Part shown: positions 1 through 7,822 of the stretch, piece after piece | How positions within the stretch are numbered: the stretch's first letter is position 1 | Layout: every line of letters starts with the position of its first letter | Virus record (IMG/VR): IMGVR_UViG_3300008459_000482 | Coordinates: 1 to 21,605 of that record | Source: a virus | Direction: 5' to 3' (one strand) | Length of the DNA stretch: 21,605 nucleotides | Made by a program: the position numbers and the translations under genes | Notes under the pieces: generated by a model | What the model was told of the DNA's origin: nothing | Database searches by the model: none | What the model saw: only the letters and a program-made list of their open reading frames with translations

Positions 1-642
1 GGTCGAATAGCATATTATGGAAATATAGTAAAAGATGGTTTAATACTACATCTAGATGCTGGTAAATTGGATTCATATCCAAGATCTGGTACAACTTGGA
101 CCGATTTAAGTGGATATGGGAATAATGGTACTTTAACTAATGGTCCCGTATTTAATAGAAGTAATGGTGATAGTATTTTGTTTGATGGAACTGATGATTA
201 TGTTTCTACAAATTCTATATTTTGTAATTCTAATGGAGGAACTACAATATGTTATTGGATACAATGTAGTAGTTTTTCCGCAGTTGCAGGAGCTGGAAGT
301 ATTTTTCAAGATAATTATATCACATCAACATGTTGGAATGGTACATTTGATACATTGTTTTATAATGTTGCTAAAAAACAATTAACCACCCCATTATCAT
401 TGAATACTTTTTATCATATTGCAATTGATACTACAAATTATTTAATTTATGTAAATGGAGCGGTGGCTACTACACAAAATGTAGCATATGGGTGGGCTAC
501 TGATGCAGTATCTCCTAGACTAGGGAAGAATCGTTACAATTCATTTGCTGGAAAAATGTATGCATTTTCAGTATATAACAGAGTATTAACTGCTGCAGAA
601 ATTTTAAAAAATTATAACGCAACAAAAGGAAGATATATATAA
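1..642 (+). CDS. LamG/concanavalin-like tail adhesin (5' partial)
   Basis: The reading frame is open from the first base, so the gene starts upstream. Its visible N-terminus (GRIAYYGNIVKDGLILHLDA) already aligns with the start of the gene at 901, so probably only a few residues are missing. It has the pattern of phage LamG-type jelly-roll proteins: 'DGLILHLDAG', 'SGTTWTDLSG..NNGTL', 'ILFDGTDDYV', a central beta-rich part ending in 'YLIYVNG', then 'FSVYNRVLTAAEILKNYNATKGR' at the end. That closing segment is typical of the last strand and tail of these domains. Such domains commonly bind glycans or proteins, so a role as a tail-fibre or receptor-binding accessory is inferred. The downstream gene begins one base after its stop codon, which suggests co-transcription. 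The ligand is unknown. Confidence 0.8.
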   Translation, partial: GRIAYYGNIVKDGLILHLDAGKLDSYPRSGTTWTDLSGYGNNGTLTNGPVFNRSNGDSILFDGTDDYVSTNSIFCNSNGGTTICYWIQCSSFSAVAGAGSIFQDNYITSTCWNGTFDTLFYNVAKKQLTTPLSLNTFYHIAIDTTNYLIYVNGAVATTQNVAYGWATDAVSPRLGKNRYNSFAGKMYAFSVYNRVLTAAEILKNYNATKGRYI

Positions 643-643
643 C

Positions 644-904
644 ATGGAAACAAATTACGAACAACGACAATTTATGATATTCAATATATCAGAGTTAAAC
701 TTAATTGATTTTTCACAAGTTTTAGAAACATCTGCAGAAACGGTTAGACTTTCGGTTGATGAAACTAAAACATTTGTTAAATGGGATTCTATAGAAATAC
801 CATCTTCAGTACAAACATTAACAACCACAGAAGGTCCATATACATACAATGAAATATTAGATATATTATCAACCGCTGAGTGGACATCGAATGGAACGGT
901 ATGA
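644..904 (+). CDS. Small conserved tail-fibre-associated protein, function unknown
   Basis: An 86-residue protein with no signal peptide or membrane segment. It contains 'QRQFMIFNISELNLIDFSQV', 'SAETVRLSVDETKTFVKWD' and 'EGPYTYNEILDILSTAEW'. I recall this type of small protein next to LamG genes in other environmental phages, but no function is known to me. Its ATG lies one base after the upstream stop, and its TGA overlaps the next ATG by four bases (ATGA), so its translation is probably coupled to both LamG neighbours. Its position between two paralogous adhesins suggests a structural or assembly helper for them; this is inference from context only. Confidence 0.75.
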   Translation: METNYEQRQFMIFNISELNLIDFSQVLETSAETVRLSVDETKTFVKWDSIEIPSSVQTLTTTEGPYTYNEILDILSTAEWTSNGTV

Positions 905-1590
905 GTACAGTTAATCGAGGAATTATCACTGATGGATTAGTATTATGTTTAGATGCATCTAACTCTAAATCATTTGTTAGCGGCAGTACTACGTGGAATG
1001 ATTTAACTAGAAATGCAAATAATGGAACATTAATTAATAGCCCGACATTTAATTCAAGTAACGGTGGTAGTATTGTGTTCGATGGAACAAATAAATATGT
1101 TTCTGTACCAAAACAGAGTAACTTGGTTAATGTTACTCAATTTAGTATGTGTGCTTGGATGAAGAGAGCTGGAACAAATTCGTTAATTATAATAAGTCAA
1201 TATGAAACAATAGCTAATGATATAGCGTTTGAACTTTGGGGTGATGGTAATGCTTATTTTGAGGTTGGTAACGGGGCAAATTCATACGGGTTTGTTTCAA
1301 ATAACAGTGCCAATTGGCAATTTATGTCAATGACTTTTAATGGTAGTTTAGTTGGAAATTCTAATAGATTAAAAGGATATATTAATGCTGTTGAACAAAC
1401 ATTAACATTTAATGGTACTATACCAGCTACTACTGGGACTGTAAATGGTAATTTTATTTTAGGTTCATTCTTGAGTAGTCTTAATTATGGTAATGGAAAT
1501 ATATCAAATGTTCAAATATATAATAGAGCTTTAACAGCAACAGAAATTCAACAAAATTACAATATGACACGAACCCGTTTTGGTGTATAA
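901..1590 (+). CDS. LamG/concanavalin-like tail adhesin, paralogue of the gene at 1
   Basis: A 229-residue jelly-roll protein. I place the start at the ATG at 901, which overlaps the upstream TGA in ATGA. A GTG at 880 is in frame but lies deeper inside the previous gene and adds residues absent from the paralogue. The motifs follow the same order as in the first gene: 'ITDGLVLCLDAS', 'STTWNDLTRNANNGTL', 'SIVFDGTNKYVSV', 'FSMCAWMKRAG', 'LKGYINAVEQTL', and the closing 'VQIYNRALTATEIQQNYN'. The framework residues are kept while the intervening loops differ, as expected for diverging binding modules. It probably decorates the tail fibre or baseplate and contributes to host adhesion. The gene is followed by a late-promoter-like element and the long fibre gene. 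Confidence 0.83.
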   Translation: MSTVNRGIITDGLVLCLDASNSKSFVSGSTTWNDLTRNANNGTLINSPTFNSSNGGSIVFDGTNKYVSVPKQSNLVNVTQFSMCAWMKRAGTNSLIIISQYETIANDIAFELWGDGNAYFEVGNGANSYGFVSNNSANWQFMSMTFNGSLVGNSNRLKGYINAVEQTLTFNGTIPATTGTVNGNFILGSFLSSLNYGNGNISNVQIYNRALTATEIQQNYNMTRTRFGV

Positions 1591-1592
1591 TC

Positions 1593-1600
1593 ATATTTAT
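1593..1600 (+). promoter_or_regulatory. Late-promoter-like element ATATTTAT before the fibre gene
   Basis: ATATTTATAA lies just after the stop at 1590 and 36 nt before the ATG at 1637. It is one of seven copies located directly upstream of genes in this window. The longer spacing leaves room for the leader, which carries an AGGG-containing ribosome-binding region. Assignment as a phage late promoter is inferred from recurrence and position, not from a known consensus. Confidence 0.45.
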
Positions 1601-1636
1601 AACATATATTAACATAATCTTGGATAGGGAAAAGAT

Positions 1637-3397
1637 ATGCCAAATGAATTCGTAATAAAGAACGGATACTTCTCACAGGGAAGTTCTAACATAACAGGTT
1701 CACTAACAGTAACTGCAGGTGTAACTGCATCATTATTTGGAACCGCTTCATGGGCACAAAATGCCATAACCGCATCTTTTATAACAACAGCACAAACAGC
1801 ATCATATGTATTACAAGCAGTTTCAGCCTCCAGAGCAACATCGGCATCTAGAGCAGATTCTTCATCATATGCTATAACTGCATCTCACGCAACAGGTTTA
1901 GGTGTATTAAATCAAAATATTGTTATAACTGGTTCTTTGACTGTTACGAATGATTTAATCGTACAAGGATCTGCATCTGTACAATATATTACATCATCTC
2001 AATTAAACATTAATGATAATATTATAACAGTTAATACATTAACACCTTCGGTTAGATTTGGTGGTTTAGCTGTAATTGATTCTGGATCATCTCCACAACA
2101 ATCTGGTTCGTTATTATTTGATTCTACAAACAATCAATGGATATTTGTGCACCAATCATCTGCAGCTGCTGCAGTAACAAGTTCGGTGCTTATCATGGGT
2201 CCGCAAACATTTAATAACGTCGGTGGAGAAACTACACTTACTGCAAACCGTATAACAAAAGCAACAGGTGGTGATTTAGGAGAACATATTGGGGATTCTA
2301 ATATCACTGATACAGGCACATTGGTTTCTATTAATAGCAATACCATCATCACAGGTTCATTGAATGTAACTGCTGGTATTACTGGTTCACTATTAGGAAC
2401 TGCTTCATATGCACCAAACTTTGCAAATACAGATTTAACATTTACAAGCGCACGTTCACACAATATTGGTAGTAACTCGTTATTATTATCAACAAATGGT
2501 GAAGGTACGTTGTATATGGACCGATCGTTAATGCAATTAATTGCCCTAGGTAATGCTCGTTTATATATGGGTGATTTAGCATCTGGTTCCATATCACTTA
2601 AAAATAATTATTCAGGAATTTTATTTGATCAGAATGACTCATTATCTACAACAGCATTAACTTCAACATCAGCATCGATAAAAGTATATTCTCCGAAAAT
2701 AAAATTAGATTCCAATGTTACGATAACCGGGTCACTAACAACAACCGGTTCGGTTAAAATGAGTGGATTATCTAACTCAACTACTAGTAACGTTATATAT
2801 TATGATACTACTACCGGCGCATTAACATATGGTGCTGGAGCTAGCAATGCATTTCCATATACTGGCTCTGCACAAATTACCGGATCATTAGGAGTTACTG
2901 GTTCATTTAATGTATATAACTATGATATTTACAGTGGAACATATTATACCAATATTGATACCACAAACCAACAAATACAAAAAGTTTTTGGAATTGGTAT
3001 AGATCCACAACCAGGGACTGTTATTGATTGGGGCGATGAAACATTGAGTTCATTCAATTCATTCGGTGTAAGTGATATAACTGTTAATTGGGGTACTAAA
3101 ATTTTATATACAGCCGGCTCACCATTTGGAAATAATAAACCATCGGTAGATTGGGGTAATCGTTATTTAAGATATAGTAATACTACTACAGATACACCAC
3201 CTATATCAATCAACTGGGGTGCTGGAACATTGAATGATACTAACGGCGCAGTTGCACTAGAATGGGACGTACCAGGAACATTAACAGTGTCAGCATCAAT
3301 GGTATTATCAGCATCGGTTACTGCATCATCAGGTAACTCAGCAACAAGTGATGCAATATTACAAGCAACATTGTTATATTTATCTAACAATTTTTAA
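1637..3397 (+). CDS. Repetitive long tail fibre protein
   Basis: A 586-residue protein rich in Ala, Ser, Thr and Gly and very poor in Cys, typical of trimeric phage fibres. An 'ITGSLxVT' motif recurs at about five places (first at residues 19-26), twice followed by 'GTASWA' or 'GTASYA'. An Ala/Ser/Thr stretch around residues 38-90 repeats 'TASYxxxA'-like units and could form a coiled or beta-helical shaft. Residues 460-545 hold a second repeat built on I/V-x-W-G spaced about 21 residues apart. The C-terminus 'VSASMVLSASVTASSG' is again low complexity. The short N-terminus 'MPNEFVIKNGYFSQG' is probably the attachment end. It probably binds host surface receptors from the tail or baseplate. No chaperone or endosialidase-like C-terminal domain is visible. 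Family assignment is by composition and repeats, so the exact fibre class is open. Confidence 0.8.
   Translation: MPNEFVIKNGYFSQGSSNITGSLTVTAGVTASLFGTASWAQNAITASFITTAQTASYVLQAVSASRATSASRADSSSYAITASHATGLGVLNQNIVITGSLTVTNDLIVQGSASVQYITSSQLNINDNIITVNTLTPSVRFGGLAVIDSGSSPQQSGSLLFDSTNNQWIFVHQSSAAAAVTSSVLIMGPQTFNNVGGETTLTANRITKATGGDLGEHIGDSNITDTGTLVSINSNTIITGSLNVTAGITGSLLGTASYAPNFANTDLTFTSARSHNIGSNSLLLSTNGEGTLYMDRSLMQLIALGNARLYMGDLASGSISLKNNYSGILFDQNDSLSTTALTSTSASIKVYSPKIKLDSNVTITGSLTTTGSVKMSGLSNSTTSNVIYYDTTTGALTYGAGASNAFPYTGSAQITGSLGVTGSFNVYNYDIYSGTYYTNIDTTNQQIQKVFGIGIDPQPGTVIDWGDETLSSFNSFGVSDITVNWGTKILYTAGSPFGNNKPSVDWGNRYLRYSNTTTDTPPISINWGAGTLNDTNGAVALEWDVPGTLTVSASMVLSASVTASSGNSATSDAILQATLLYLSNNF
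3020..3274 (+). repeat. About 21-residue W-G repeat inside the fibre gene
   Basis: Within the fibre gene, codons for Trp465, Trp485, Trp506, Trp527 and a last degenerate Trp543 are spaced by 20, 21, 21 and 16 residues. Each of the first four is followed by Gly: 'VIDWGDETL', 'TVNWGTKIL', 'SVDWGNRYL', 'SINWGAGTL'. The fifth reads 'ALEWD'. The units are about 60-63 nt long and differ at the nucleotide level, so they are an old protein repeat rather than a recent DNA duplication. Confidence 0.6.
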
Positions 3398-3402
3398 TCA
3401 AA

Positions 3403-3410
3403 ATATTTAT
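3403..3410 (+). promoter_or_regulatory. Late-promoter-like element ATATTTAT before the gene at 3431
   Basis: ATATTTATTAATATAAA lies six bases after the fibre stop codon and 20 nt before the next ATG. It matches the element seen before other structural genes. Another copy of the octamer lies inside the end of the fibre gene at 3376-3383, so which of the two is used, if either, is unknown. Confidence 0.45.
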
Positions 3411-3430
3411 TAATATAAAATATAAAGTAT

Positions 3431-3859
3431 ATGGCAACAAGTTTAACGTTTACAGGTGCATTGTTAGCATCATCATCATTATTATTAAGTGCATCTCAAT
3501 TAACACCTATTGTAATCGCACAAGGTGGAACAAATGGTGCTCGTATTTATAGTATCGCAGTACAAACCAATTCGGCGAATGCTGCCAACCACGTATTAGG
3601 ACTTTCTAGTTCAGCTGGTATAGCACGTATGGGTACATTAGCAGTTACTGCCAATTCAGGTTATACTGCAGGTACTGCAATATTTGATTATTATGGTAAC
3701 GCATTATTTGCTGGTGTATTTCAAAAACAAAAAGATGCAAATGGGGTACCTTATTATAATTTACCACCAAATACATTTTTAACAATGCAAATATCAGCAT
3801 CAGTATTTCTATCAGCTGCTACTACATCTAGTATATTTGTTAATGGTGAATTTTACTAA
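3431..3859 (+). CDS. Small structural protein candidate, function unknown
   Basis: A 142-residue protein, Ala/Ser/Thr-rich like the neighbouring fibre, with no Cys. The N-terminus 'MATSLTFTGALLASSSLLLS' is moderately hydrophobic. I regard it as a beta strand region of a virion protein rather than a signal peptide, because phage tail genes do not usually carry one and there is no basic N-region. The middle ('RIYSIAVQTNSANAANHVL', 'AIFDYYGNALFAGVFQ') and end ('YYNLPPNTFLTMQISASVF') look like a small all-beta sandwich. It sits between two fibre-type genes and starts after a late-type element, so a minor fibre, tip or decoration role is inferred. I do not recognise the family. Confidence 0.65.
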   Translation: MATSLTFTGALLASSSLLLSASQLTPIVIAQGGTNGARIYSIAVQTNSANAANHVLGLSSSAGIARMGTLAVTANSGYTAGTAIFDYYGNALFAGVFQKQKDANGVPYYNLPPNTFLTMQISASVFLSAATTSSIFVNGEFY

Positions 3860-3861
3860 TC

Positions 3862-4782
3862 ATGGCTAGAACAGGTTTTGAACGAGGGTACGCCCAAGGT
3901 ATACTGCAAGGTGCTAAAACAGGCTTAGGTATGGCAGGATATCGAACCGGATATGCCGGTGGTCGAACTGATGGTACTGCTAATATGGATAAAATGCAAG
4001 ATCCAGTATTATTAGCATCAGCTCGAAATGATTGTCCCTTTTTCTATTGGAATGCTGATAACATGACATTATCAGGTACAAACGTTACTGCAGTCACAAA
4101 TCTATTAGGAACATATAATCCACTAACACAATCTGCGATATCATCATTTACTGTATCGAGTGACCCATTATATGTAGCACAAGCAGTAAACAATAACCGA
4201 GCAGCGATAACATTTGATAGTAATGATGCATTCGGTGTATTGAATACTGTTGTACCAAATATGACAAATACCGCAGAAATGACATTAATGATGGTTTGTC
4301 GTGTGCCATCATCTAATGGGGTTGTATTATTTTGTAAAAACAATGAATCATTATTTCCAGGTACCGGTACAGCCGGTGATTTAATTATAGAATCACTTAA
4401 TGGTGGTTTTGAAGTAACATTTGTTGGTAATACATATTCTAGTACGAATTATGGAATGTGGACAGCTGGTGATGCAAAAACAAGAAGCGGTGATTGGGTA
4501 TTGCTTACAGTTAAAGCAAGATTAAGTCAACCTAATGGTGCTGGTAGTGAAATAGAAATATATGTTAATGGTACGGAAAATATGGTTAATACATTTGGAC
4601 CAATTACATCATTTGCCGGCACAACATGGTCTAACAGTTATATCATATTTGGAAATGGTAGTTCGTTTGTAAATGGGGGAGGTACTATTGCAGCAGGTTT
4701 AATAACAGAGCAATGGATAAATGAATCTGAACAATTACGGATAGAAAATTATTTTAGAGATTATTATGGAATTAAGTTTTAA
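3862..4782 (+). CDS. Lectin-like jelly-roll protein with glycine-periodic N-terminus
   Basis: A 306-residue protein starting two bases after the previous stop codon. Residues 1-42 are unusual: a run of G-x3-G spacings ('GYAQGILQGAKTG', 'GYRTGYAGGRTDG') that could form a glycine-zipper or packed helical attachment segment. The rest resembles a concanavalin-type sandwich: 'AITFDSNDAFGVLNT', 'EMTLMMVCRVPSSNGVVLF', 'WVLLTVKARL', 'SEIEIYVNGTENMV', 'SYIIFGNGSSF'. It closes with 'GLITEQWINESEQLRIENYF' and 'RDYYGIKF', where an ELRIENYFRDYYG-like ending is common in phage adhesins of this fold. It probably acts as a third adhesion module on the tail. Its last 17 bases overlap the next gene. Confidence 0.7.
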   Translation: MARTGFERGYAQGILQGAKTGLGMAGYRTGYAGGRTDGTANMDKMQDPVLLASARNDCPFFYWNADNMTLSGTNVTAVTNLLGTYNPLTQSAISSFTVSSDPLYVAQAVNNNRAAITFDSNDAFGVLNTVVPNMTNTAEMTLMMVCRVPSSNGVVLFCKNNESLFPGTGTAGDLIIESLNGGFEVTFVGNTYSSTNYGMWTAGDAKTRSGDWVLLTVKARLSQPNGAGSEIEIYVNGTENMVNTFGPITSFAGTTWSNSYIIFGNGSSFVNGGGTIAAGLITEQWINESEQLRIENYFRDYYGIKF

Positions 4783-4969
4783 CCCAGAAACGCAGTATTT
4801 AGTATTTAAACCTGTATATACTGACACAATGGATATTATATCAGTTTATCAAGGACAACCATATCCTACATATGTTATAGACCCATCAACGTGCACTCAA
4901 GAAGAAATGCAACAATATTGGGGTTATGGTTTAACTCATTTATTTGATATTGTAGATAAACTGGTTTGA
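4766..4969 (+). CDS. Small protein of unknown function
   Basis: A 67-residue protein whose ATG lies inside the end of the lectin-like gene (17-base overlap, different frame). It reads as a compact, Tyr- and aromatic-rich domain ('YLVFKPVYTDTMDIISVYQ', 'PYPTYVIDPSTCTQEEMQQY', 'WGYGLTHLFDIVDKL') with no membrane segment. The overlap suggests coupled translation with the adhesin gene, so it may be a small structural or assembly partner. No family is recognised. It is kept because the frame extends well beyond the overlap and ends just before a regulatory-looking gap. Confidence 0.6.
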   Translation: MELSFNPETQYLVFKPVYTDTMDIISVYQGQPYPTYVIDPSTCTQEEMQQYWGYGLTHLFDIVDKLV

Positions 4970-4993
4970 TTTATATTATAATTTTACTATAAT
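4966..4993 (+). promoter_or_regulatory. Sigma70-like promoter candidate before the coiled-coil gene
   Basis: TTGATT (4966-4971), a 16-nt spacer and a perfect TATAAT (4988-4993) precede the gene at 5022 and would place transcription start near 5000. In DNA this AT-rich such matches arise by chance, so the call is modest. The spacer and -10 box form a perfect inverted repeat. Confidence 0.35.
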
Positions 4994-4996
4994 ATA
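4972..4996. repeat. Perfect 9-bp AT-only inverted repeat
   Basis: TATATTATA (4972-4980) and TATAATATA (4988-4996) are exact reverse complements separated by a seven-base loop. As RNA the hairpin would be weak, and no T-run follows, so it is not a convincing terminator. Because it spans the possible -10 box it could instead be a binding site for a dimeric regulator, or simply chance in AT-rich DNA. Confidence 0.4.
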
Positions 4997-5021
4997 TTAT
5001 ACATTAAAAAAATAAATTGTT

Positions 5022-5291
5022 ATGACAAAAAAATTAGACAAAGAACATTTAGAGGCAATTACTCAGCTTCGTGATGAATTCGCAAAAAACAACTCATTAT
5101 TGGGTAGTGTTACATTAGAAGAATATTCATTAACATCTAAATTAGATATTGTGAAATCTCAAAAAGAACAATTATTCAATCAGTTTGCAATGCTTCAAGA
5201 AAGAGAATCTGCATTATTTGAATTGCTTAAAGAACGTTATGGGGATGGTTCTATAAATATAGAAGAAGGTACATTTACTCCAGCTGTATAG
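5022..5291 (+). CDS. Small coiled-coil protein upstream of the sheath
   Basis: An 89-residue, highly charged helical protein. Residues 1-72 have heptad-like spacing of hydrophobics among Glu, Lys and Gln ('HLEAITQLRDEF', 'SLTSKLDIVKSQKEQLFNQF', 'LQERESALFELLKERYG'), interrupted around residues 25-35, which suggests a helical hairpin or coiled coil. A short polar tail, 'GDGSINIEEGTFTPAV', follows. I recall small coiled-coil proteins of this kind in phage genomes without a defined role. Its position directly before the sheath suggests a tail or tail-assembly factor. No good ribosome-binding site precedes the ATG; the leader is almost pure A/T. Confidence 0.65.
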   Translation: MTKKLDKEHLEAITQLRDEFAKNNSLLGSVTLEEYSLTSKLDIVKSQKEQLFNQFAMLQERESALFELLKERYGDGSINIEEGTFTPAV

Positions 5292-5308
5292 TTTGGAGTT
5301 AGTTAACT

Positions 5309-5316
5309 ATATTTAT
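5309..5316 (+). promoter_or_regulatory. Late-promoter-like element ATATTTAT before the sheath gene
   Basis: ATATTTATTATAAATTAAAG lies exactly 22 nt before the sheath ATG, the same distance as before the tube and gp26-like genes. A strong Shine-Dalgarno sequence, AAAGGAG (5325-5331), follows at seven bases from the ATG. A T4-type TATAAATA also occurs at 5252-5259 but lies inside the preceding gene. Confidence 0.5.
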
Positions 5317-5338
5317 TATAAATTAAAGGAGTAATTGA

Positions 5339-7804
5339 ATGGCAGAAAGAACAGTATCGCCAGGTGTATTTACGAATGAAGTAGATCAATCGTTTTTAGC
5401 CGGAGGCGTTGCACAAATCGGAGCTGCGGTAGTTGGACCAACCGTAAAAGGTCCTGCATTAATTCCAACAAAAGTAACATCGTGGGGAGAATTCCAACAA
5501 ATATTCGGATCATATACAGATGATTCTTATGTACCATTTGTGGTTCAAGATTATTTGAGAAATGGTGGAAATTCTATGTTGGTAACACGTCTTTTATATG
5601 AAGATGGGTATTATTTAACAAAAGGTACTTTAGCAATTATCGCAAAGTCAGGATCTGTTAGCAAAGTTACACACGTTTTACACCCAACAGCCCCAGTTGG
5701 ATATACTGCAGGTGCAAATGTGTTTGAATCATCTAGTTTACAAAGCACAGGATCAAATGGTTTAGGACGTTTTAATTTAACAATCTCGGGTTCATTTAAT
5801 ACAGTATCTGTACCAGGCTATGATGCGTATTTAGCAGGTAATGGTACAGCTATATCAGCATCTATTAATCCATCTGATAATGATTATATTGTTAAGAAAT
5901 TTGGTAAATCGCCAAAATCAGTAGATTATCCAGTATATGTTGCATATGAAGATAAAGATGCATATGCATCATTTGCAGACGCAACTAAAGTATATACGGA
6001 ATTAGCTATTATAAACACATATGATTTTAACAATGTAGATTATAAAGTAGCAACAACACCATGGTTAACATCACAAAAAATTGGAAGTGTTGTTAAAGAT
6101 TTATTTAGATTTCATACATTATCACATGGAACATCTGTAAACCACGAAGTAAAAATTGGTATTCGTGATATTAAAACAACAGATGAAGTATCAGATCCAA
6201 CGGGATATGCATCATTTACGGTTGAAGTTCGTAGAGTTAATACAACAGATATTTTAAATTCTCCATATTCTTCACAAGATACTGACTTAGTACCTGATAT
6301 CATTGAAACATTTCAAAATGTTAATTTAAATCCAGATTCTGCTAGATATATTTCTAAAATTATTGGTGATAGATATCAAACAATTACAGATGCTGGTGAT
6401 ATTGTAAAAAATGGAGATTATCCTAATTTATCTAAATTTATTAGAGTTGAGGTAACAGATGCAGTTACTAATAAAACAAATGATAAATCATTAGTACCAT
6501 TTGGATTCCGTGCATTAAATACGCCAATACCAAACGTATCAGGTAGTGTGAATCTTTCTGCAGCGTCATATAATACATCGCAAGTAGCAACTACATATAG
6601 CAATAAAAGATATTTTGGATTTGACTTTACAAATGCAACTAACTTAAATTATTTATCACCAATACCAGCAACTGGGTTTACTACTGGTAGCAACGTTGAT
6701 TTCTATTTAGGAGATATGTTACAAGCAACGGCAAGTGCTTATCCATCATCAACAGCACCATATACAGGTTCATTAGAATCTTCATTAGTTGCAGGTACAT
6801 TTAGCGATAATGTTAAATTAGATACACGTAAATTTATAATTCCATTCCAAGGTGGTTTTGATGGAGCTCGTCCAAATTTACCTAAATATTCTGGTATTAA
6901 TATTACTGACGCAAATACATTTGGATTTGATTGTTCAGGTACTACTACCGGAGGAACTAAAGCATATAATAAAGCATTTACATTGTTATCAAATAGCGAT
7001 ATATATGATATTAATATGTTATTAACGCCTGGTATTTTAGATAGTAAACACCCACTAGTAACAGCTGCAGCAACTGCATTAGCAGAAGGTCGTCAAGATA
7101 CATTTTATGTAATGGATTCGAATGAGATTGATGCAAGTATATCTGATGTAACAACTCAAATTAATTCATTTGACAGTAATTATGTTGCAACATATTGGCC
7201 ATGGGTTAGAATTACAAACCCAGCTAAAAATGTTCCATTATGGGTACCACCTAGTATCGTAATACCAGGAGTATTAGCATTTAATGATAGTATTGCAGCA
7301 CCATGGTATGCTCCTGCAGGTTTAACTCGAGGTGGATTAACAAGTGTTTCTGAAACATATATTAATTTATCACAAGCAATGCGTGATACATTGTATGAAG
7401 CTCGTATTAATCCTATTGCAACATTCCCTAATGAAGGAGTAGTGGTTTGGGGTCAAAAGACATTACAGGCTCGACCAAGTGCATTAGATCGCGTAAATGT
7501 TCGTAGATTATTAATCGATGTTAAAAAATTCATTGCATCGGCAACTAGATATTTAGTATTCCAACAAAATACATCACAAACTAGAGCTGAGTTTGAATCT
7601 ATAGTTAATCCATATTTAGATTCTGTTAAATCTAAACAAGGATTGTATGCATTTAGAGTAGTAATGGATAGTACAAATAATACACCGGCTGAAATTGATA
7701 GAGGAATTTTGTATGGTCAGTTGTTTTTACAACCAACTAGAACCGCAGAGTTTATTATATTAGACTTTAATATACAGCCAACTGGTGCATCATTTCCAGT
7801 ATAA
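5339..7804 (+). CDS. Contractile tail sheath protein (T4 gp18-like)
   Basis: An 821-residue sheath subunit, longer than T4 gp18 (about 659). The N-terminus 'AERTVSPGVFTNEVDQSFL' followed by 'VGPTVKGPALIPTKVTSWGEFQQIFGSY' and 'DYLRNGGNSMLVTRLL' is the classic sheath opening, containing the arm that links neighbouring subunits. Residues about 100-480 are variable, Ser/Thr/Asn-rich and probably form outward-facing insertion domains. The conserved C-terminal core, about residues 700-821, has 'LDRVNVRRLLIDVKKFI', 'YLVFQQNTSQTRAEF', 'GLYAFRVVMDSTNNTP' and 'RGILYGQLFLQPTRTAEF'. The protein polymerises around the tail tube and contracts to drive the tube through the host envelope. It has its own late-type element, a strong ribosome-binding site and a terminator, consistent with very high late expression. 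Confidence 0.95.
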   Translation: MAERTVSPGVFTNEVDQSFLAGGVAQIGAAVVGPTVKGPALIPTKVTSWGEFQQIFGSYTDDSYVPFVVQDYLRNGGNSMLVTRLLYEDGYYLTKGTLAIIAKSGSVSKVTHVLHPTAPVGYTAGANVFESSSLQSTGSNGLGRFNLTISGSFNTVSVPGYDAYLAGNGTAISASINPSDNDYIVKKFGKSPKSVDYPVYVAYEDKDAYASFADATKVYTELAIINTYDFNNVDYKVATTPWLTSQKIGSVVKDLFRFHTLSHGTSVNHEVKIGIRDIKTTDEVSDPTGYASFTVEVRRVNTTDILNSPYSSQDTDLVPDIIETFQNVNLNPDSARYISKIIGDRYQTITDAGDIVKNGDYPNLSKFIRVEVTDAVTNKTNDKSLVPFGFRALNTPIPNVSGSVNLSAASYNTSQVATTYSNKRYFGFDFTNATNLNYLSPIPATGFTTGSNVDFYLGDMLQATASAYPSSTAPYTGSLESSLVAGTFSDNVKLDTRKFIIPFQGGFDGARPNLPKYSGINITDANTFGFDCSGTTTGGTKAYNKAFTLLSNSDIYDINMLLTPGILDSKHPLVTAAATALAEGRQDTFYVMDSNEIDASISDVTTQINSFDSNYVATYWPWVRITNPAKNVPLWVPPSIVIPGVLAFNDSIAAPWYAPAGLTRGGLTSVSETYINLSQAMRDTLYEARINPIATFPNEGVVVWGQKTLQARPSALDRVNVRRLLIDVKKFIASATRYLVFQQNTSQTRAEFESIVNPYLDSVKSKQGLYAFRVVMDSTNNTPAEIDRGILYGQLFLQPTRTAEFIILDFNIQPTGASFPV

Positions 7805-7822
7805 TCTAATTGATTTAAAAAT

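Noticed and set aside
140-385. 81-codon plus-strand frame inside the first LamG gene
   Set aside because: It is embedded out of frame in a clear adhesin gene, and its hydrophobic Ile/Leu/Met-rich translation is typical of an AT-rich shadow frame.
880-900. GTG at 880 as the start of the second LamG gene
   Set aside because: It adds seven residues encoded within the preceding gene that have no counterpart in the paralogue, while ATG 901 gives the common ATGA coupling.
2134-2592. 152-codon minus-strand frame opposite the fibre gene
   Set aside because: It is fully antisense to a clear repetitive fibre gene, has no motifs, and all convincing genes are on the plus strand. The other long minus-strand frames were rejected on the same grounds.
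3431-3490. Signal peptide on the 142-residue structural candidate
   Set aside because: The N-terminus is hydrophobic but lacks a basic N-region and a convincing cleavage site, and the gene sits among virion fibre genes.
4972-4996. Intrinsic terminator after the 67-residue gene
   Set aside because: The stem is entirely A-T and no T-run follows, so termination is unlikely. It is listed only as an inverted repeat.
5252-5259. TATAAATA as a late promoter for the sheath
   Set aside because: It is inside the coiled-coil coding sequence, about 80 bases from the sheath ATG, while a better placed ATATTTAT lies at 22 nt. It was therefore not annotated.
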